A stretch of DNA of 64,000 nucleotides from Haematobia irritans (GCF_050003625.1 NC_134400.1:47109096-47173095); one strand, 5' to 3'; positions 33,041-46,089 are shown, numbered from the stretch's first letter. Program-made: numbers and translations. The notes: generated by a model from the sequence alone, not told the origin.

Positions 33041-35865
33041 TTAAAAAATGTTCAGGATTTCTTCTATTCAAAATTTGGTTTTCTACAGCAGGTTTACGAC
33101 TTTTGCGACATACGTATTATACCGTCGCAAATGTATGTCGCAAAAGTCACAGTTTGTGACAGGCCAACCCTGGTGGTCAATCGAGGAGTGTGTGTCTGTC
33201 CATCCGATAAGGCATTTCTGTTGTTTAAAACTAAATTCTTTCATTTGTATCTGTCCGACTGTCCTTATGTCTGTCGAGATAGTTTCGGCGTAAAATTTGC
33301 CAACTACCTCCACATTTTGTGTAGGTCAAGAATTGAAAGATGGATCTTATCGGCTACCTTTCATGGGTACCTTGCTTTAAAATGTTCAACATTTAATTTA
33401 CAATCTAAATATCTATGAAAATAGTTTATTTGCTTTTCAAAATATATAACCGTTTGTGAATTGCCGTGCTGGGTAGACGAATCTAATTAGGCTTTTACCC
33501 TGGGTACCTTCTACACGAAAATAATCACATAAATATTTTTAAAAAATAAAATATTTCATCGCTCTATTGAGATTTTTTCGTTCGTACACCCTATTATTTC
33601 TTTACTAACATCTGTAGCATTTGTTGAATATGTGCAAAAAGAGCCATTGATTGATTGATCGATTGTTTGAGATGTTGAATTTATGGGCAGTTTTATTTAT
33701 TTTTATTGGCATTAGTTTTGTATCCATTTCCTATGTTCAAGTGTGTTTGTCTTCTGCGGCCATTTGTTGTCCGTTTGAATGTGACGGTGCCTTTTTCTTG
33801 TTAGTTTGAGGGCAATTTTTCTTTTTTCGCTTTATGTAAAAATTCTGATGAATTTCCATGGAGGTTAGGCAAATATCAAGTTCCTTTTCATTGTCTGATG
33901 ATTTGTCTACGTTTGGTGAAATTACAAATTTTTGGGTCAAGCATTGTTGTAATGGCGAATGGTAATAAATAAAAGCCCGTTTGAAAAAATCAGCACATAC
34001 TATATTAAAAAAAATTAAAACTGATATTTTGGTATTATTACGCAAATTAGGAAGAAATATAAGGAAAATCTCTATGATGGCAAATTAAATTGAACTAGCA
34101 AAAACCATTAAATTAAATTAAATTTATATAAAAATTATATTACATTAAATTATATTGAAGTAAGTTACATTAAACTAAACTTAACCATGAAAACTAAACA
34201 CATTTAACTTTTTACAGTGAATCTATCCTTTTTCTCAACTCATCCAACCAATAACCAACTGTGAAAAATCCCTTAAGGCCATGTTAAGAGAAAGGTATGC
34301 TTTGCCAACATCTGCCATTTTCCATGTCTTTACACACTCATGTTCACTGGCGGCCCAGGAATATTTATTAGGCTAACAGAAATTTCCTGGGAATTACAAA
34401 AAAGAAAACATATTTTAGTATTTGACCATATTGCATTTTGGTTGTATGTTAAATGCCAGTTCAATGGGTGGGAGGAGATTAAAAAGCAACGGTACATTAA
34501 AAAAGCAGATCGTTTTCCTCGTGATGCTTAAGAATGCAATTTCACCTGGCAGAATTTCTCCATGAAAATAGCCATAAATTATGTTAAACCTAAATACATA
34601 AATCATGAAAAATATTTATGATTTAGCCTAAAATAGAAGAACTAATATTTTGCTCATACAAACCTGCGAAATACAATATCGTATTGATAAACAGAATTCA
34701 TAAAACTGTTTATATTATTTTTTTGCAATAACTTAGTATATCTCTTACATAAGAATCGGATAAAAATATTGTAATATCTTTAGTAGTTTACGAGTTATAA
34801 AGATATTTCTCAAGGAAGTCATTAATTAATAATGATCATACGCACTCTTGTTCTAAGATGTTTCCCATAAGTGGTGCTATATGGGTTTTAAAAGAAAAAT
34901 GTAATTTTTTCAAATAAATGACCTGATCTTTATTTAATAATAGGGAAGAAGTTATGCCATTCACAATTAATACAAATATAAGAAAATTGTCGTGACCATA
35001 TACTTTTCCCACCTCATTCTCGAAAAAACTGAGATCCAATGATCCCACCGGACCATACATACAAAACCAGGTGGGTTTCCCGAGCCCCAAGAGGACAATT
35101 TTGTTGTTGGACTAGGTTTGACATGCTGGTCCACGATGACCCAGAAACGCTTTGATTTTGTGATTAGATTTGTCCGTTGATTAGATTTATCCGTTTATCC
35201 GTCCTTATGTTTGGACTAGATTTTGGTGTTCTAATTATTTTCTTACTTTTCTATTTAGGTTTATACTCCACACCACTTAATTAAGCCAAGAGACGCTTTA
35301 ATGACCTAAGGGGAGAAGATCTTGCATAAATATCTCCATCGTCAATGGCATAGCATGTAAATGAAAATGTTTGAGAAATCTCCCCAGATACAACAACAAC
35401 AACAACAACTCCAAATGTTATGTTAGCCAATGAAGTTCAAAGTCGTGCCAAAAAGATTTCTGCTAACTGCCAGACTTTTGTATGTAGAAAATAAAAAAAA
35501 ATGAAAAAGCATGGCAGGCACACCGACACCAATGCTTACCACAAAAGAACTGGAAGGCCATACTAAATCATATAAACAAAAATAAAAATCGTACATTTTC
35601 CAAATAAAATTTATTTCTTTTATATCGTCCATTATGAATAAATTTTCCATTTCGTTTGTAGGACAATGTAGTATGGGGTTTTGGAAGTTTTATCAAAAAT
35701 TTGAAACGATATCCATCGATATGTCAATCTCTCTGTCAGTCCATATGTTTTTATTTAAACAGGTATTCAAAAAGCGAGTTAGATTGATGACATTTGACAT
35801 TGATTTGAAGGTTTGGCACCATTTATTAAAAAGTTTAAAGAAATTTGAAGAACTTAGAAATTATA
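33041..35865. other. low-copy region, no gene recognised
   Basis: 33085-33320 contains GTCGCAAA-type inverted words and a CTGTCCGACTGTCCTTATGTCTGTCGAG stretch reminiscent of a HINE (TCCG) tract. 33480-35860 shows few repeat matches: short frames only (the longest is 106 codons, 35634-35954, which runs into MITE-H), a CAACAACAACAACAAC run at 35392, and no RNA gene. It may be host intronic or intergenic sequence. Confidence 0.35.
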
Positions 35866-36205
35866 CATGGTACACACAAAAAATTTCAGATTCAATCACG
35901 AAATTAATTGATCCAATTAATTTTTTAATTGAAATGTCTTCATCACAGAAATGATAGTATCAATTAAACAATAAGTATATACGGCCGTAAGTTCGGCCAG
36001 GCCGTAGATTATGTACCCTCCATCATGGATTGCGTAGAAACTTCTTCTAAACACTGCCATCCACAATCGAATTACTTAAGTTGCGGTAACACTTGCCGAT
36101 GGCAAGGTATCTTAAACCTCCCAACACCGTCTTCCAAATTGTATGTAAGTTCATACGTGGTATATATTAAATAAAATAAGATCGACTTAATGCGTATATA
36201 ATTCA

Positions 36206-36893
36206 GTTTGACAAAATTTTCTATAGAAATAAAATTTTGACAAAATTTTCTATAGAAATAAAGTTTTGACAAAATTTTCTATACAAATAAAATTTTGACA
36301 AAATTTTCTATACAAATAAAATTTTAACAAAATTTTTTATAGAAATAAAATTTTGACAAAATTTTCTATAGAAATAAAAGTTTGACAAAATTTTCTATAG
36401 AAATAAAATTTTGACAAAATTTTCTATAGAAATAAAATTTTGACAAGATTTTCTATAGAAATAAAATTTTGACAAAATTTTCTATAGAAATAAAATTTTG
36501 ACAAAATTTTCTATAGAAATAAAATTTTCTATAGAAATGAAATTTTAACAAAATTTTCTATACAAATAAAATTTTGACAAAATTTTCTATAGAAATAAAA
36601 TTTTGACAAAATTTTCTATACAAACAAAATTTTGACAAAATTTTCTATAGAAATAAAATTTTGACAAAATTTTCTATAGAAATAAAGTTTTGACAAAATT
36701 TTCTATACAAATAAAATTTTAACAAAATTTTCTATAGAAATGAAATTTTAACAAAATTTTCTATAGAAATAAAATTTTAACAAAATTTTCTATAGAAATA
36801 TAATTTTGACAAAATTTTTTATAGAACTAAAATTTTGACAAAATTTTCTACACAAATAAAATTTTGACAAAATTTTCTATAGAAATAAAATGT
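36206..36893. repeat. 29-bp minisatellite, 23-24 units
   Basis: The unit is GACAAAATTTTCTATAGAAA-TAAAATTTT (29 bp), repeated with few substitutions (CTATAC for CTATAG in several units, AACAAAA for GACAAAA in others). Variant units are clustered, which suggests local duplications of groups of units. The core TCTATAGA is a palindrome. Confidence 0.95.
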
Positions 36894-37681
36894 TGGTAGA
36901 TTATTTTTGGCTCGAGTGGCAACCATGATTATGAACCGATATGGACCAATTTTGGTATGGTTGTTAGCGGCCATATACTAACACCACGTTCCAAATTTGA
37001 ACCGGATCGGATGAATTTTGCTCCTTCAAGAGGCTCCGGAGGTCAAAATTGATGATCGGTTTATATTGGGGCTATATATAATTATGGACCAATGTGGACC
37101 AATTTCTGCATAGTTGTTAGAGACCTTATACTTACACCATGTACCAAATTTTAACCGGATCGGATGAAATTTGCTTCTCTTAGAGGCTCCGCAAGCCAAA
37201 TCGGGGGATCGGTTTATACGGGGGCTATATATAATTATGGACCGATGTGGACCAATTTTTGTATGGTTGTTAGAGACCATATACTAACACCATGTACCAA
37301 ATTTCAACCGGATCGGATGAAATTTGCTCTCTTAGAGGCTCCGCAAGCCAAATCGGGACCGATGTGGACCAATTTTTGCATGGTTGTTAGAGACCATATA
37401 CTAACAGCATGTACCAAATTTCAGCGGGATCGGATCAAATTTGCTTCTCTTAGAGGATCTGCAAGCTAAAATTGGCGGTCCGCTTATATGGGGGCTATAC
37501 GTAATAGTGGACCGATATGGCCCATTTGCAATACCATCCGACCTACAGCAATAACAACTACTTGTGCCAAGTTTCACGTCGATAGCTTGTTTCGTTCGGA
37601 AGTTAGCGTGATTTCAACAGACGGACGGACGGACATGCTCAGATCGACTCAGAATGTCACCACGACCTAGAATATATATAC

Positions 37682-38359
37682 TAGAGGTCTGCACAATTCC
37701 ATTTGTAAATGCAGAGTACACGTGTACTTGCTACATGAGTACATCTATTTGAGAGAGTCGCAAAACAATTGGTACACATTTTGATGAACACCAAAAGCCA
37801 CGAGTAACTTTTTGTTGCTACTCTGATGTCTTCACTATCAACAAACACATATTCCTCTTTCTCTCTTATTGAAGTGTACTCAGAGTGATCACGTCGAGTA
37901 TGTTGCGAGAACAAAACTTCATAGAGTACTCCATGTACCATGTGCAGTTTCAGAAATACAAAAAAACAGTTACTCTCTAAAATATATGTTTTCGGTTTGT
38001 TAATGAACGGCAAACGTTAAGGTAAGTGTGTGACATGCATAAATATATGAAATATGTGACATACATACATATCAATGATTAATAATAATGGAAAGTTTTG
38101 CTTCGCACATAACTGAAAAATACTTGTGGTACCACGTGAAGTGAAGAGAATCCATGTTGTACTTTTTCTCAAGTACTTACATTTATATTGTTCCTTTTTT
38201 TCGGAACACATATTGTTTCGGATAAGTACTTGGTGGTATTTGACAAGCAAGTGTTCTCTTCACTTCACTACTTGCGCTCTGAGAGGAAGACAGTGTATGT
38301 ACTATATTCGACAGCGAATTGCATACATGTAGTGAAAAGTTATTCGATGCAGACCTCTA
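37682..38359. mobile_element. hAT-type non-autonomous element nested in HINE-B
   Basis: Ends TAGAGGTCTGCA and TGCAGACCTCTA, with a perfect 8-bp target duplication ATATATAC (37674-37681 and 38360-38367). Removing it restores the HINE-B block GAATATATATACATTATGGGGTC. The interior (678 bp) has frames up to 110 codons on the minus strand (37681-38013) but no hAT transposase motif. Interior words such as CACGTGTACTTG and ACCACGTGAAGTG are partly palindromic. Confidence 0.88.
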
Positions 38360-38495
38360 ATATATACATTATGGGGTCTTAGAGATATATTTCGATGTGT
38401 CACAAACGGAATAACAATCCTATGGTGTAGGGTATAATTAATTGATACTATTAATTTTTGCGATTGATTTTCGTGAAATTTGTTTCTGTGTAGTC

Positions 38496-38756
38496 AGGTT
38501 AGGTTATGTATAGTGGCAGCCAGATATTTCAGCTTCAGATATTCCATTGTGATACCGCAGTGGTGAACTTCTCTCTTATCACTGAGTGCTGCCCGATTCA
38601 ATGTTAAGCTTAATGACCCTTTTATAGCCGAATCCGAACGGCGTTCCACATTGCAGTGAAACCTCTTAGAGAAGCTTTGAAACACTCAGAAATGTCACCA
38701 GCATTACTGAGGTGGGATAATCCACCGATGAAAAACTTTTTGGTGTTTGGTCAAAA
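38496..38756 (-). mobile_element. tRNA-derived SINE, 5'-truncated and diverged
   Basis: Minus-strand copy with the tail (GGTTAGGTTATG), the body with a ~12-bp loss near 38615, and a break at TTTTTGGTGTTTGGTC before the tRNA-like head. It abuts the right end of MITE-H exactly. Confidence 0.85.
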
Positions 38757-40120
38757 CTGGGTTTTGGGTCAAGAAAATTTGCACAAAACATAGTAATTCC
38801 AAACATAGTAAAACAGAATTGAACTGGCTTTAGTTCCATATATGGGGTTTACTTTATTTTAATGTGAAATCGTTCACCAAATTTCAAGCGGATCAGATGA
38901 GATTTGTTTCTCCCAGAGGCTAAAGAAGTCAAACCGGGGCAAAATTGGGGCTATATATAATTATGGATCAATCTTAATCGGCCTTACTTTAAAAAATATT
39001 GATCTAATATGAAAAATTATGCAACCTAATTATAGATTACGCAATTTACACAATATTAAAGACTAATTTCTTTAAAATAAAGAAATTTTAATTAAAAGAT
39101 AGTTCATAATCTTTATTTGAAGAATTATTTTCTTTAAATTTAAAACACGAATCTTTGAAATTTGCGCCCCTTCGTTAAAGTTGTATGTCTTTGAAGTAGA
39201 ACAAATTTCCATTAAAATAAAGAAAACATTTTTGATTTAAAAAAAAAGAACTAAATTAACTGATATATTGAATCTTTGGATTAAAGATAAAAAAGCTTCA
39301 AAACTAGGCTAATAGTAATTTTGAGGATTTTGCATAGTTGATTTACAGTTTTTTTTTTTTTTTTTTTTTTTTAATTAGGATAACATATTTTGATTTTTTT
39401 TAATTTTCTAGATTTGTATATTGATATTTATTTGCAACTTAATACCGTTGTTCTTTAATACCATTTATAAAGGCTACACTGCAAAACAGTGAATCCACCA
39501 GGGAAAAATTGGTTAATTTTAGAAAATTTAGATTGTTTTTAGAATACTTTAACTAAACAGTATTACAAACGCTGACATGCCACCGATTTCACAAAATTAA
39601 GTAAATATTTTTCAACAAATTTAAGAAAAATTTTTGACAAAAAATCATTTTTTTTACTTATTACAGAAAATTCTGTACTTTAAAGCAAAAAAACCGGAAT
39701 TTAAAATGGTAATAATGCGTCTAGGGCAATTTTATTAAAATTTACAAATTTAAAGAAATGGTGAAATATTTTGTGAGAAGTGCGAATTTATTAAATATTT
39801 ATGCTACATTTGTGTATAATTTTTTCTCTCGTTGTTTAGTTAGTAAGTGAAACATTCTCCAAACATACTAATTTCATGAATTAAATTAAAGTTAAATTGG
39901 CTTTACAGAAATAGAGGGTTCACTTTTTTTGAGTGTACATTCAATGTTAGATAGTTGCCTAAAAATTGTATTTAGTTTACAGATGCTGCCTCTTTGGATC
40001 GGAATCAATACCAAATTTCTTAAGGTAAGGTCAAAATCTTTTCATTCCAGTAAACGTTTTTTTTTTTTGAGTATAATGTTCTTTTTATATTTTTGTAAAT
40101 TAATTTATAAAAATTAAATA
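38757..40120. repeat. HINE-B unit and MITE-D/E remnants
   Basis: 38870-38975 is one lone HINE-B unit (CACCAAATTTCAAGCGGATC.., GGGGCTATATATAATTATGG). 39000-39300 is MITE-D-like. 39480-39935 is MITE-E (GTATTACAAACGCTGACATG.., GAGGGTTCACTTTTTTTGAG). 39980-40080 carries the TTTGGATCGGAATCAATACC block. A 25-bp T-run is near 39349. No gene. Confidence 0.5.
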
Positions 40121-41045
40121 AAAACAAGTAAGGAAAGTCTAAAGTCGGGCGGGGCCGACTATATTATACCCTGCACCACTTTGTAGATTTAAATTTTCGA
40201 TACCATATCACATCCGTCTAATGTGTTGGGTGCTATATATAAAGGTTTGTCCCAAATACATACATTTAAATATCACTCGATTTGGACAGAATTTGATAGA
40301 CTTTTACAAAATCTATAGACTCACAATTTAAGTTGGCTAATGTACTAGGGTGGAACACAATTTTAGTAAAAAAATATGGGAAACATTTAAATCTGAAGCC
40401 ATTTTAAGGAAACTTCGCAAATGTTTATTTATGATTTATCGCTCGATATATATATGTATTAGAAGTTTAGGAAAATTGGAGTCATTTTTACAACTTTTCG
40501 ACTAAGCAGTGGCGATTTAACAAGGAAAATTTTGGTATTTTGACCATTTTTTCGAAATCAGAAAAACATATATATGGGAGCTATATCTAAATCTGAACCG
40601 ATTTGGCTGATATTTTGCAAGTTTTTCGAGACTCATAAAATATTCGGATGTACGGAATTTGAGGAAGATCGGTTGATATACACGCCAATTATGACCAGAT
40701 CGGTGAAAAATATATATGGCAGCTATATCTAAATCTGAACAGATTTTTTCCAAAATCAATAGGGATCGTCTTTGAGCCGAAACAGGACCCTATACCAAAT
40801 TTTAGAACAATCGGACTAAAACTGCGAGCTGTACTTTGCACACAAAAATACATCAACAGACAGACAGACAGACAGACGGACAGGCAGACAGACAGACAGA
40901 CGGACATCGCTAAATCGACTCAGAATTTAATTCTAAGCCGATCCGTATACTAAAAGGTTGGTCTATGATTACTCCTTCTTGGCGTTACATACAAATGCAC
41001 AAACGTATTATACCCTGTACCACAGTAGTGGTGAAGGGTATAATA
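40121..41045 (+). mobile_element. HINE-A, short copy
   Basis: Left end AAAACAAGTAAGGAAAGTC..GGGCGGGGCCGACTATATTATACCCTGCACCAC. It then shows an uninterrupted GGCTAATGTACTAGGG site and one or two units (ATATATATGGGAGCTATATC). A CAGACAGACAGACAGACGG tract is at 40857-40905, followed by TAAATCGACTCAGAATTTAATTC, CTTGGCGTTACATACAAATG and TACCCTGTACCACAGTAGTGGTGAAGGGTATAA. It is the cleanest single-copy reference for the HINE-A frame in this window. Confidence 0.8.
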
Positions 41046-41575
41046 ATATGGGGATCGGTTTGTATGTGGGTTATGGCTAAAATAGGCCCAATATGGACCA
41101 TTTTTAATTAAATTAAAATTAAATATATTTTTTATTATTTTGTTTTATACAATTTATTTTATACTTATTAATTTAATTATTAATTTAAAACATTAACGGC
41201 CATTTTCATGTAGCTCAGTTAGGCTTTAACTGCCAGTTAACAGAAAGAAAAATGGAAATATCTTTTCTCCGGTTAACTATAACTGAAAAATTTTCAGCAG
41301 TTAAGTTTCTAACTAGCATATGGAATATATACGCAAGATGACAGATATGTAGATATCACGGTTTAAAAGTTCGTTAGCTAACGTAGCACTAACGGAGCTT
41401 CATGAAAATGGGGGTAAAAGTTTCAATCATTAACTTACTTAACTGATTTTATTTTTTGATTAAAAAAAATTATTGTGTCAGTTAGTTTTTTAGTTGATTG
41501 AGTTATCGGTTTCAATCAATTTTTTAATTGGCAATATTTTGGTGATATGTTTTCTATGGACATTACAGATTGTTT
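41046..41575. repeat. AT-rich spacer with MITE-H-like piece
   Basis: 41460-41575 has TTTTTGATTAAAAAAAATTATTG..GTTTCAATCAATTTTTTAATTGG..GGTGATATG, which is MITE-H-like. The remainder shows nothing supported. Confidence 0.4.
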
Positions 41576-42790
41576 TTATACCCTCCACCATAGGATGGGG
41601 ATATATTAACTTTGTCATTCCGTTCGTAGCACATCGAAATATTGCTCTAAGATCCCATAAAGTATATATATTCTGGGTCGTGGTGAAATTCTGAGTCGAT
41701 CTGAGCATGTCCGTCCGTCCGTCTGTTGAAATCACGATAACTTCCGAACGAAACAATCGACTTGAAACTTGGCACAAGTAGTTTTTACTGATGTAGGTCC
41801 AATGGTTTTGCAAATGGGCCATATTCGTCCACTTTTACGTATATCCCCCATATAAACGGACCCCCAAAATTTGGCTTGCGAAGCAAATTTCATCCGATCC
41901 GGCTGAAATTTGGTACATGGATAGTATGTGGTCTCTAGTGCCCATGCAAAAATTGGTCCACATCGGTCCATAATTATATAAAGCCCCCATATAAACCGAT
42001 CACCAAATTTGACGTCCGGAGCCCCTTGGAAGACCAAAATTAATCTGATTCAGTTGAATTTTCGTACGTGGTGTTAATATATGTCCTCAAACGCCCATTC
42101 AAAACTTGGTCAAAATCGGTCCATAATTATATATAGCCCCCACATAAACCGATCCCCAGATTTGACCTCCGGAGCCCCTTGGAAGAGCAAAATTTATCCG
42201 ATTCGGTTGAAATTTGGTACGTGATGTTAGTATGTTATATGGTATTCAACAACCATGCAAGAATTAGTTCATATCAGACCATATTTATATAGAGCCCCCA
42301 TATAAACTGATACCCAGATTTTACCTCCGGTGATTTGTGGAGAAGCAAAATTCATCCGATCTGGTTGAAATTTGGTACGTGGTGGTAGTATATGATATTT
42401 AACAACCATGCCAAAAGTGGTCCATATCAGTCCATAATCATAAATAGCCCCCATATAAACCGATCCCGAGATTTGGTTTTGGAGCCTCTTGGAGGAGCAA
42501 ATTTCATCTGAGTCAGTTGAAATTTGGTACATTGTGCTAGTATATGGCCGTTAACAACCATGCCTGACTAGGTCCATATCGGTCTATAGTTATATATAGC
42601 CCTCAGATAAATCGATCCCCAATCACACAAAAATTGGTCCATATCAAGTTCATAATTGTATATAGCCCCCATATAAGCGACCGCCATATTTCAATTCTGG
42701 ATCTCTACGTACCGTGCAAAAGTCCCAATCGATTCGTAATTATTTGTAGACTTACCTATATAACTTTTTCGTCCGATATATACCACGATT
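41576..42790 (-). mobile_element. HINE-B, reverse copy lacking its left end
   Basis: It opens TATACCCTCCACCATAGGATGG, then TTTGTCATTCCGTTCGTAGC, AAAGTATATATATTCTGGGTCG and CCGTCCGTCCGTCTGTTG. About six units follow (CCATAATTATATAAAGCCCCC..). It fades at TATATACCACG (42788) before the GGCC palindromes. Confidence 0.75.
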
Positions 42791-43844
42791 ATTTCAGTAA
42801 AGGTAAAATAAAAAATAAATAAATGATAAAAAAAATAATTAATAATTGAGTGCCTTTGTTTAAAAAATGGAGTAAAGGGGAATTGGCGGCGTAGATGCTG
42901 GGCACAGAAATGAGTGGACACCAAATCTGGGAGTAAATATTGTGGACTGTATGATGTGGGCTAGAGGAGCAGCAGGAGATTACATTAACAATAGGAGAGT
43001 TGTGGATGTTAATCAATTGTCATAATTTTTCGATAAATGAGAAATTATGACATGTAGCAAAACCGAGAAGTGAAAATAAAAAATCGAGAGTTACAATTTG
43101 TGGGTTTATTCAAATATGCTCACCGTTTGAGATATAAAAGGCAATAGAGAGTTTGTAGGTCTTTAAGCCTACCATGAAACCTACATACGTACAATATTTC
43201 ATAGTGATAATTCACAATAATATTAAAGTATTTGGTAATTTCGATGGGTTTTACAAGTTTGCAGATACATTTTTTATAATTCACAATAATTCAAATTCTG
43301 TTTAATTCAAATTTTTAATATATTTATAATAAGTTTAAATGTTAATTTAGATAGCCTTATTTCATTCATTGAGTTATGCGAAAAATCAATGAATTTTTTT
43401 TAAGAAATCTATTTAATTTTTAATAAGGTATATTTTTGTATTTCTTATTATTTTTATAGTATGTATCGGTGATTAATACTATAGTTTGATTTAAATAAAT
43501 TACAACAATTAATTGTAATTAAATGAATCAGGAAACAAAGTTTTCTGTATATTAAAAGTCGATCTTGACCAACATCAAATGTCGATTAGTCGACTTGGCT
43601 CAATTTTCCAAAAAAATCAAAAATCTATTACAGGGTATCAAAAAGTCGTCTTCTTCACTTTCTAATAATTTGGAAAAATCGATTTTTCGAAATTGAATTT
43701 AGATTATTTTTAAAATTTCTTTTTGCTCAAATTGTAAATTAGTCGAATATTACATTTTAGGCTTTTGTATCCCTAGCCGACTTTTGAGATTAGGAAAGTC
43801 GACTTTTTTTTAACAAAAGTCCATTAGTCAAAAATACGATCCTA
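42791..43844. other. low-copy spacer, then CGATTTT-type repeat
   Basis: 42791-43550 is AT-rich with no recognised content. 43555-43844 (CAAATGTCGATTAGTCGACTTGG, GTCGACTTTTTTTTAAC) belongs to the host repeat of 15726-21853. Confidence 0.4.
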
Positions 43845-44498
43845 CACTGAAAAAAATATTGTCGTGAGGTCAAAGATTTCATGTCTTTAAAATACGAATG
43901 CAAATTTTGCCTAGCACGGAAGACGCAATTCTCTACTATAAAGTTTTTTTCTTGTCCAAAAGTCGATAAACTTTTCAATGAAGTCGTATTATCCTTATAA
44001 TTAAGTGATTTCACTTAAAAATGGGCATCATAACATGAAAGAAAAAAATTTTGGGCTAAGGCCAACTTGACTTTAATAACTCAGAAAAATTCTTTACATC
44101 TAATGAAATTGTCTTTAAATTTGTTGCCTTTTTGCACCTTGACTACAAAGCAAAAAATCGTTCAAATATAGGACATATTTTTCAACACTTCATTTTAAAG
44201 ACGTTTATTACTTGAAACATATCATAATTTCTACTGGAAGTCAAGTCTTAATTTGGAAAATAAAGTTGTCGTTAACTCGTTTTTAAAGGACTTTGATAGC
44301 ATATGAAGAAAAAAAGCTGAAAAAGCGAAAAATTAAAATTTGCTTCCTAGAAGCAAGTACAGAAAACCCAAATTTAAAAGAGAATTGTGTCTTAAAAGTA
44401 TCCTTACTTGTATTCTCCGCTTCTTTGGCTCGGAATCAATACCCAAATTTTTAAAGTAAAGACAAAATCTTTGGAACCGGGCATGCTTTTTTTCAGTG
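43845..44498 (+). mobile_element. MITE-C, complete copy
   Basis: A 654-bp element. Ends are CACTGAAAAAAATATTG and, inverted, CACTGAAAAAAAGCATGC. Interior landmarks are GTCAAAGATTTCATGTCTTTA, GTCGATAAACTTTTCAATGA, GACTACAAAGCAAAAAATCG and TTTGGCTCGGAATCAATACC. It shares every landmark with 58923-59567. Flanks are TA and AA, so a target duplication is not clear here. Confidence 0.75.
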
Positions 44499-46089
44499 AA
44501 GAACTTACGCCCCTAATTTTCCCAAGAAAAATAAATAAAAAGCCGTAGCGTACAGGCATCCCTAAATATGTTCTATACAAATAACGGCAATTATGCCTTC
44601 AAGGTGACTAGGAAATCACCTCTTAGATCGGTTGATATGGGACGTGGTCTAAGTACAGTAAAACGATTCCCATTTTTAATCACTTTCGTTCTAATTTAAT
44701 AGGGAGTATATTACTATTCGTCTCTCTATTGATCCTGGTTATAAATGGATGAACGGACATATGAACTAACATACGAAGATTTCAAGATCGTTTGAGGGTT
44801 TCACAAGACCGCAATTACGATGATTTACAAAAAGTAATGACAATGTTATTATAACCCCACCATCATATGATGGTTAGATCATATGATGGTTGATATCAAC
44901 TTACTGGTACAGAAAAAAACAACAACAAAACTTTCCAAACTTCCAAAAACTAAGAATAATCAACTCCCCCAGATCACAGATCTGTAGAAGTCCATTAAGC
45001 ATTGAAATCAACAAGAAAAAAAAAACAAAACTAGAAAAATATTTCCTAAATTATAGGTTGAAAACAATGTTATACTGTCTAGCTCTTTTGGCTATCTGCA
45101 AGTATGACTTACAGACAAAGAAATTGGTTTCCATTTCCTTTTAAACTTAAGAGTCTAACTAAAGAAAAGGAAATCTAAAGTATTTAACAGTTCTGTGGTT
45201 TGTTTTTTTCCTTATGCTAGGCGAGAGTTTCATTAGCCATCACTTATAAGATTTGACTTTAACGAAAAAATCAAATGATTTTGCCAAAGTTTCTCCTATA
45301 GTTGGCGTGCCAACCATCTATCCCTTATGGCCACAAAAAAACACAAAGTCAGTCTTCAAATGACCAACTGTTTCAAAGACCATGAACATATAATTCTTAA
45401 AGATTAAAGGCAATGATCATGTTCATGATGCTGATGAATCCTCCTCCTTCATGTGATGTTTTTTTTTGCTACAGCAGCAGAACAAGTACCTTCCTCATCT
45501 TGACTTTGGCAAACTCTAAGTAGGTCGTTTGCCCGTCTGTCTGTTAGCCATACTGTTTTTTTTCTCCTCTGCCATACTGGGTTAATTTAATTTCTTCTTA
45601 GTTTGGTTTGTTGTTTTCCATTTTTCTCTATAGTTTGAAATTTCGGGTCTAGCCTCCAATGGCTTTCTTTTTGGTCTTTGTCGAATATAATCAAAAGTAA
45701 AGAAAATAGCCTTTGAAAAGGGAATTATAAAGTGAATTGGCAAATATCATGAAAATATATTCATACATGCAAAAAAATAATTCTTTCCTTCCAAACGAAA
45801 TATTTGACGAACGAACATCTCGGTTGGCATTTAAGTTTGTGTCGAAGAAAAGTTTGGGAATCGCGTTAGTTATAATGATAAAAAAGAAGTTTAAAGTCCT
45901 CTCTCTAATATATTGTCTGAACATAGTAGCCAGGGCTGCCAATTTTGCCGATGCATTTTGTCTCGAAAATAACGTTATTAGCTCCGTTAGATATTTTTTA
46001 AAGAAATTCCCACTTTTATTTAAAAAAAAAGAAACAATCAACACACGACTGACGCGCAAAATGAAAATCGTGTGTACCTGCTCAATGTT
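44499..46089. other. low-copy region, no gene recognised
   Basis: No repeat family match of note. Overlapping frames of 122 codons (minus, 45691-46059) and 119 codons (plus, 45737-46096) occupy the same DNA. Neither shows a domain, and each lies in AT-rich sequence with lysine/phenylalanine-rich translations, so I do not call a gene. A near-perfect direct repeat ATCATATGATGGTTGAT/AGATC is at 44861-44897. Confidence 0.35.

Larger units (their letters stand above)
35971..38438 (+). mobile_element. HINE-B with expanded minisatellite, interrupted by a hAT-MITE
   Basis: Left end TAAGTATATACGGCCG and GTTCGGCCAGGCCG, then TGTACCCTCCATCATGG. It continues with a ~690-bp 29-bp minisatellite, about three 153-bp-type units (one with an internal deletion near 37355), and the right end CAACAGACGGACGGACGGAC, ATCGACTCAGAATG. 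A hAT-MITE follows at 37682-38359. The closing part is ATTATGGGGTCTTAGAG..CCTATGGTGTAGGGTATAA. Confidence 0.8.
35866..38494. mobile_element. MITE-H interrupted by HINE-B
   Basis: The left part (35866-35970) starts GTACACACAAAAAATTTC and contains CACGAAATTAATTGATCC. The right part (38439-38494) ends GAAATTTGTTTCTGTGTAG, giving inverted ends of the form TACACA.AAA.AATTTC. The HINE-B at 35971-38438 splits the run AGTATCAATTAA / TTAATTGATACTA. Confidence 0.6.

Noticed and set aside
32750..33418. 222-codon plus-strand frame
   Set aside because: It is the antisense shadow of the LINE reverse-transcriptase fragment at 32770-33040, extended by chance; it has no recognisable domain.
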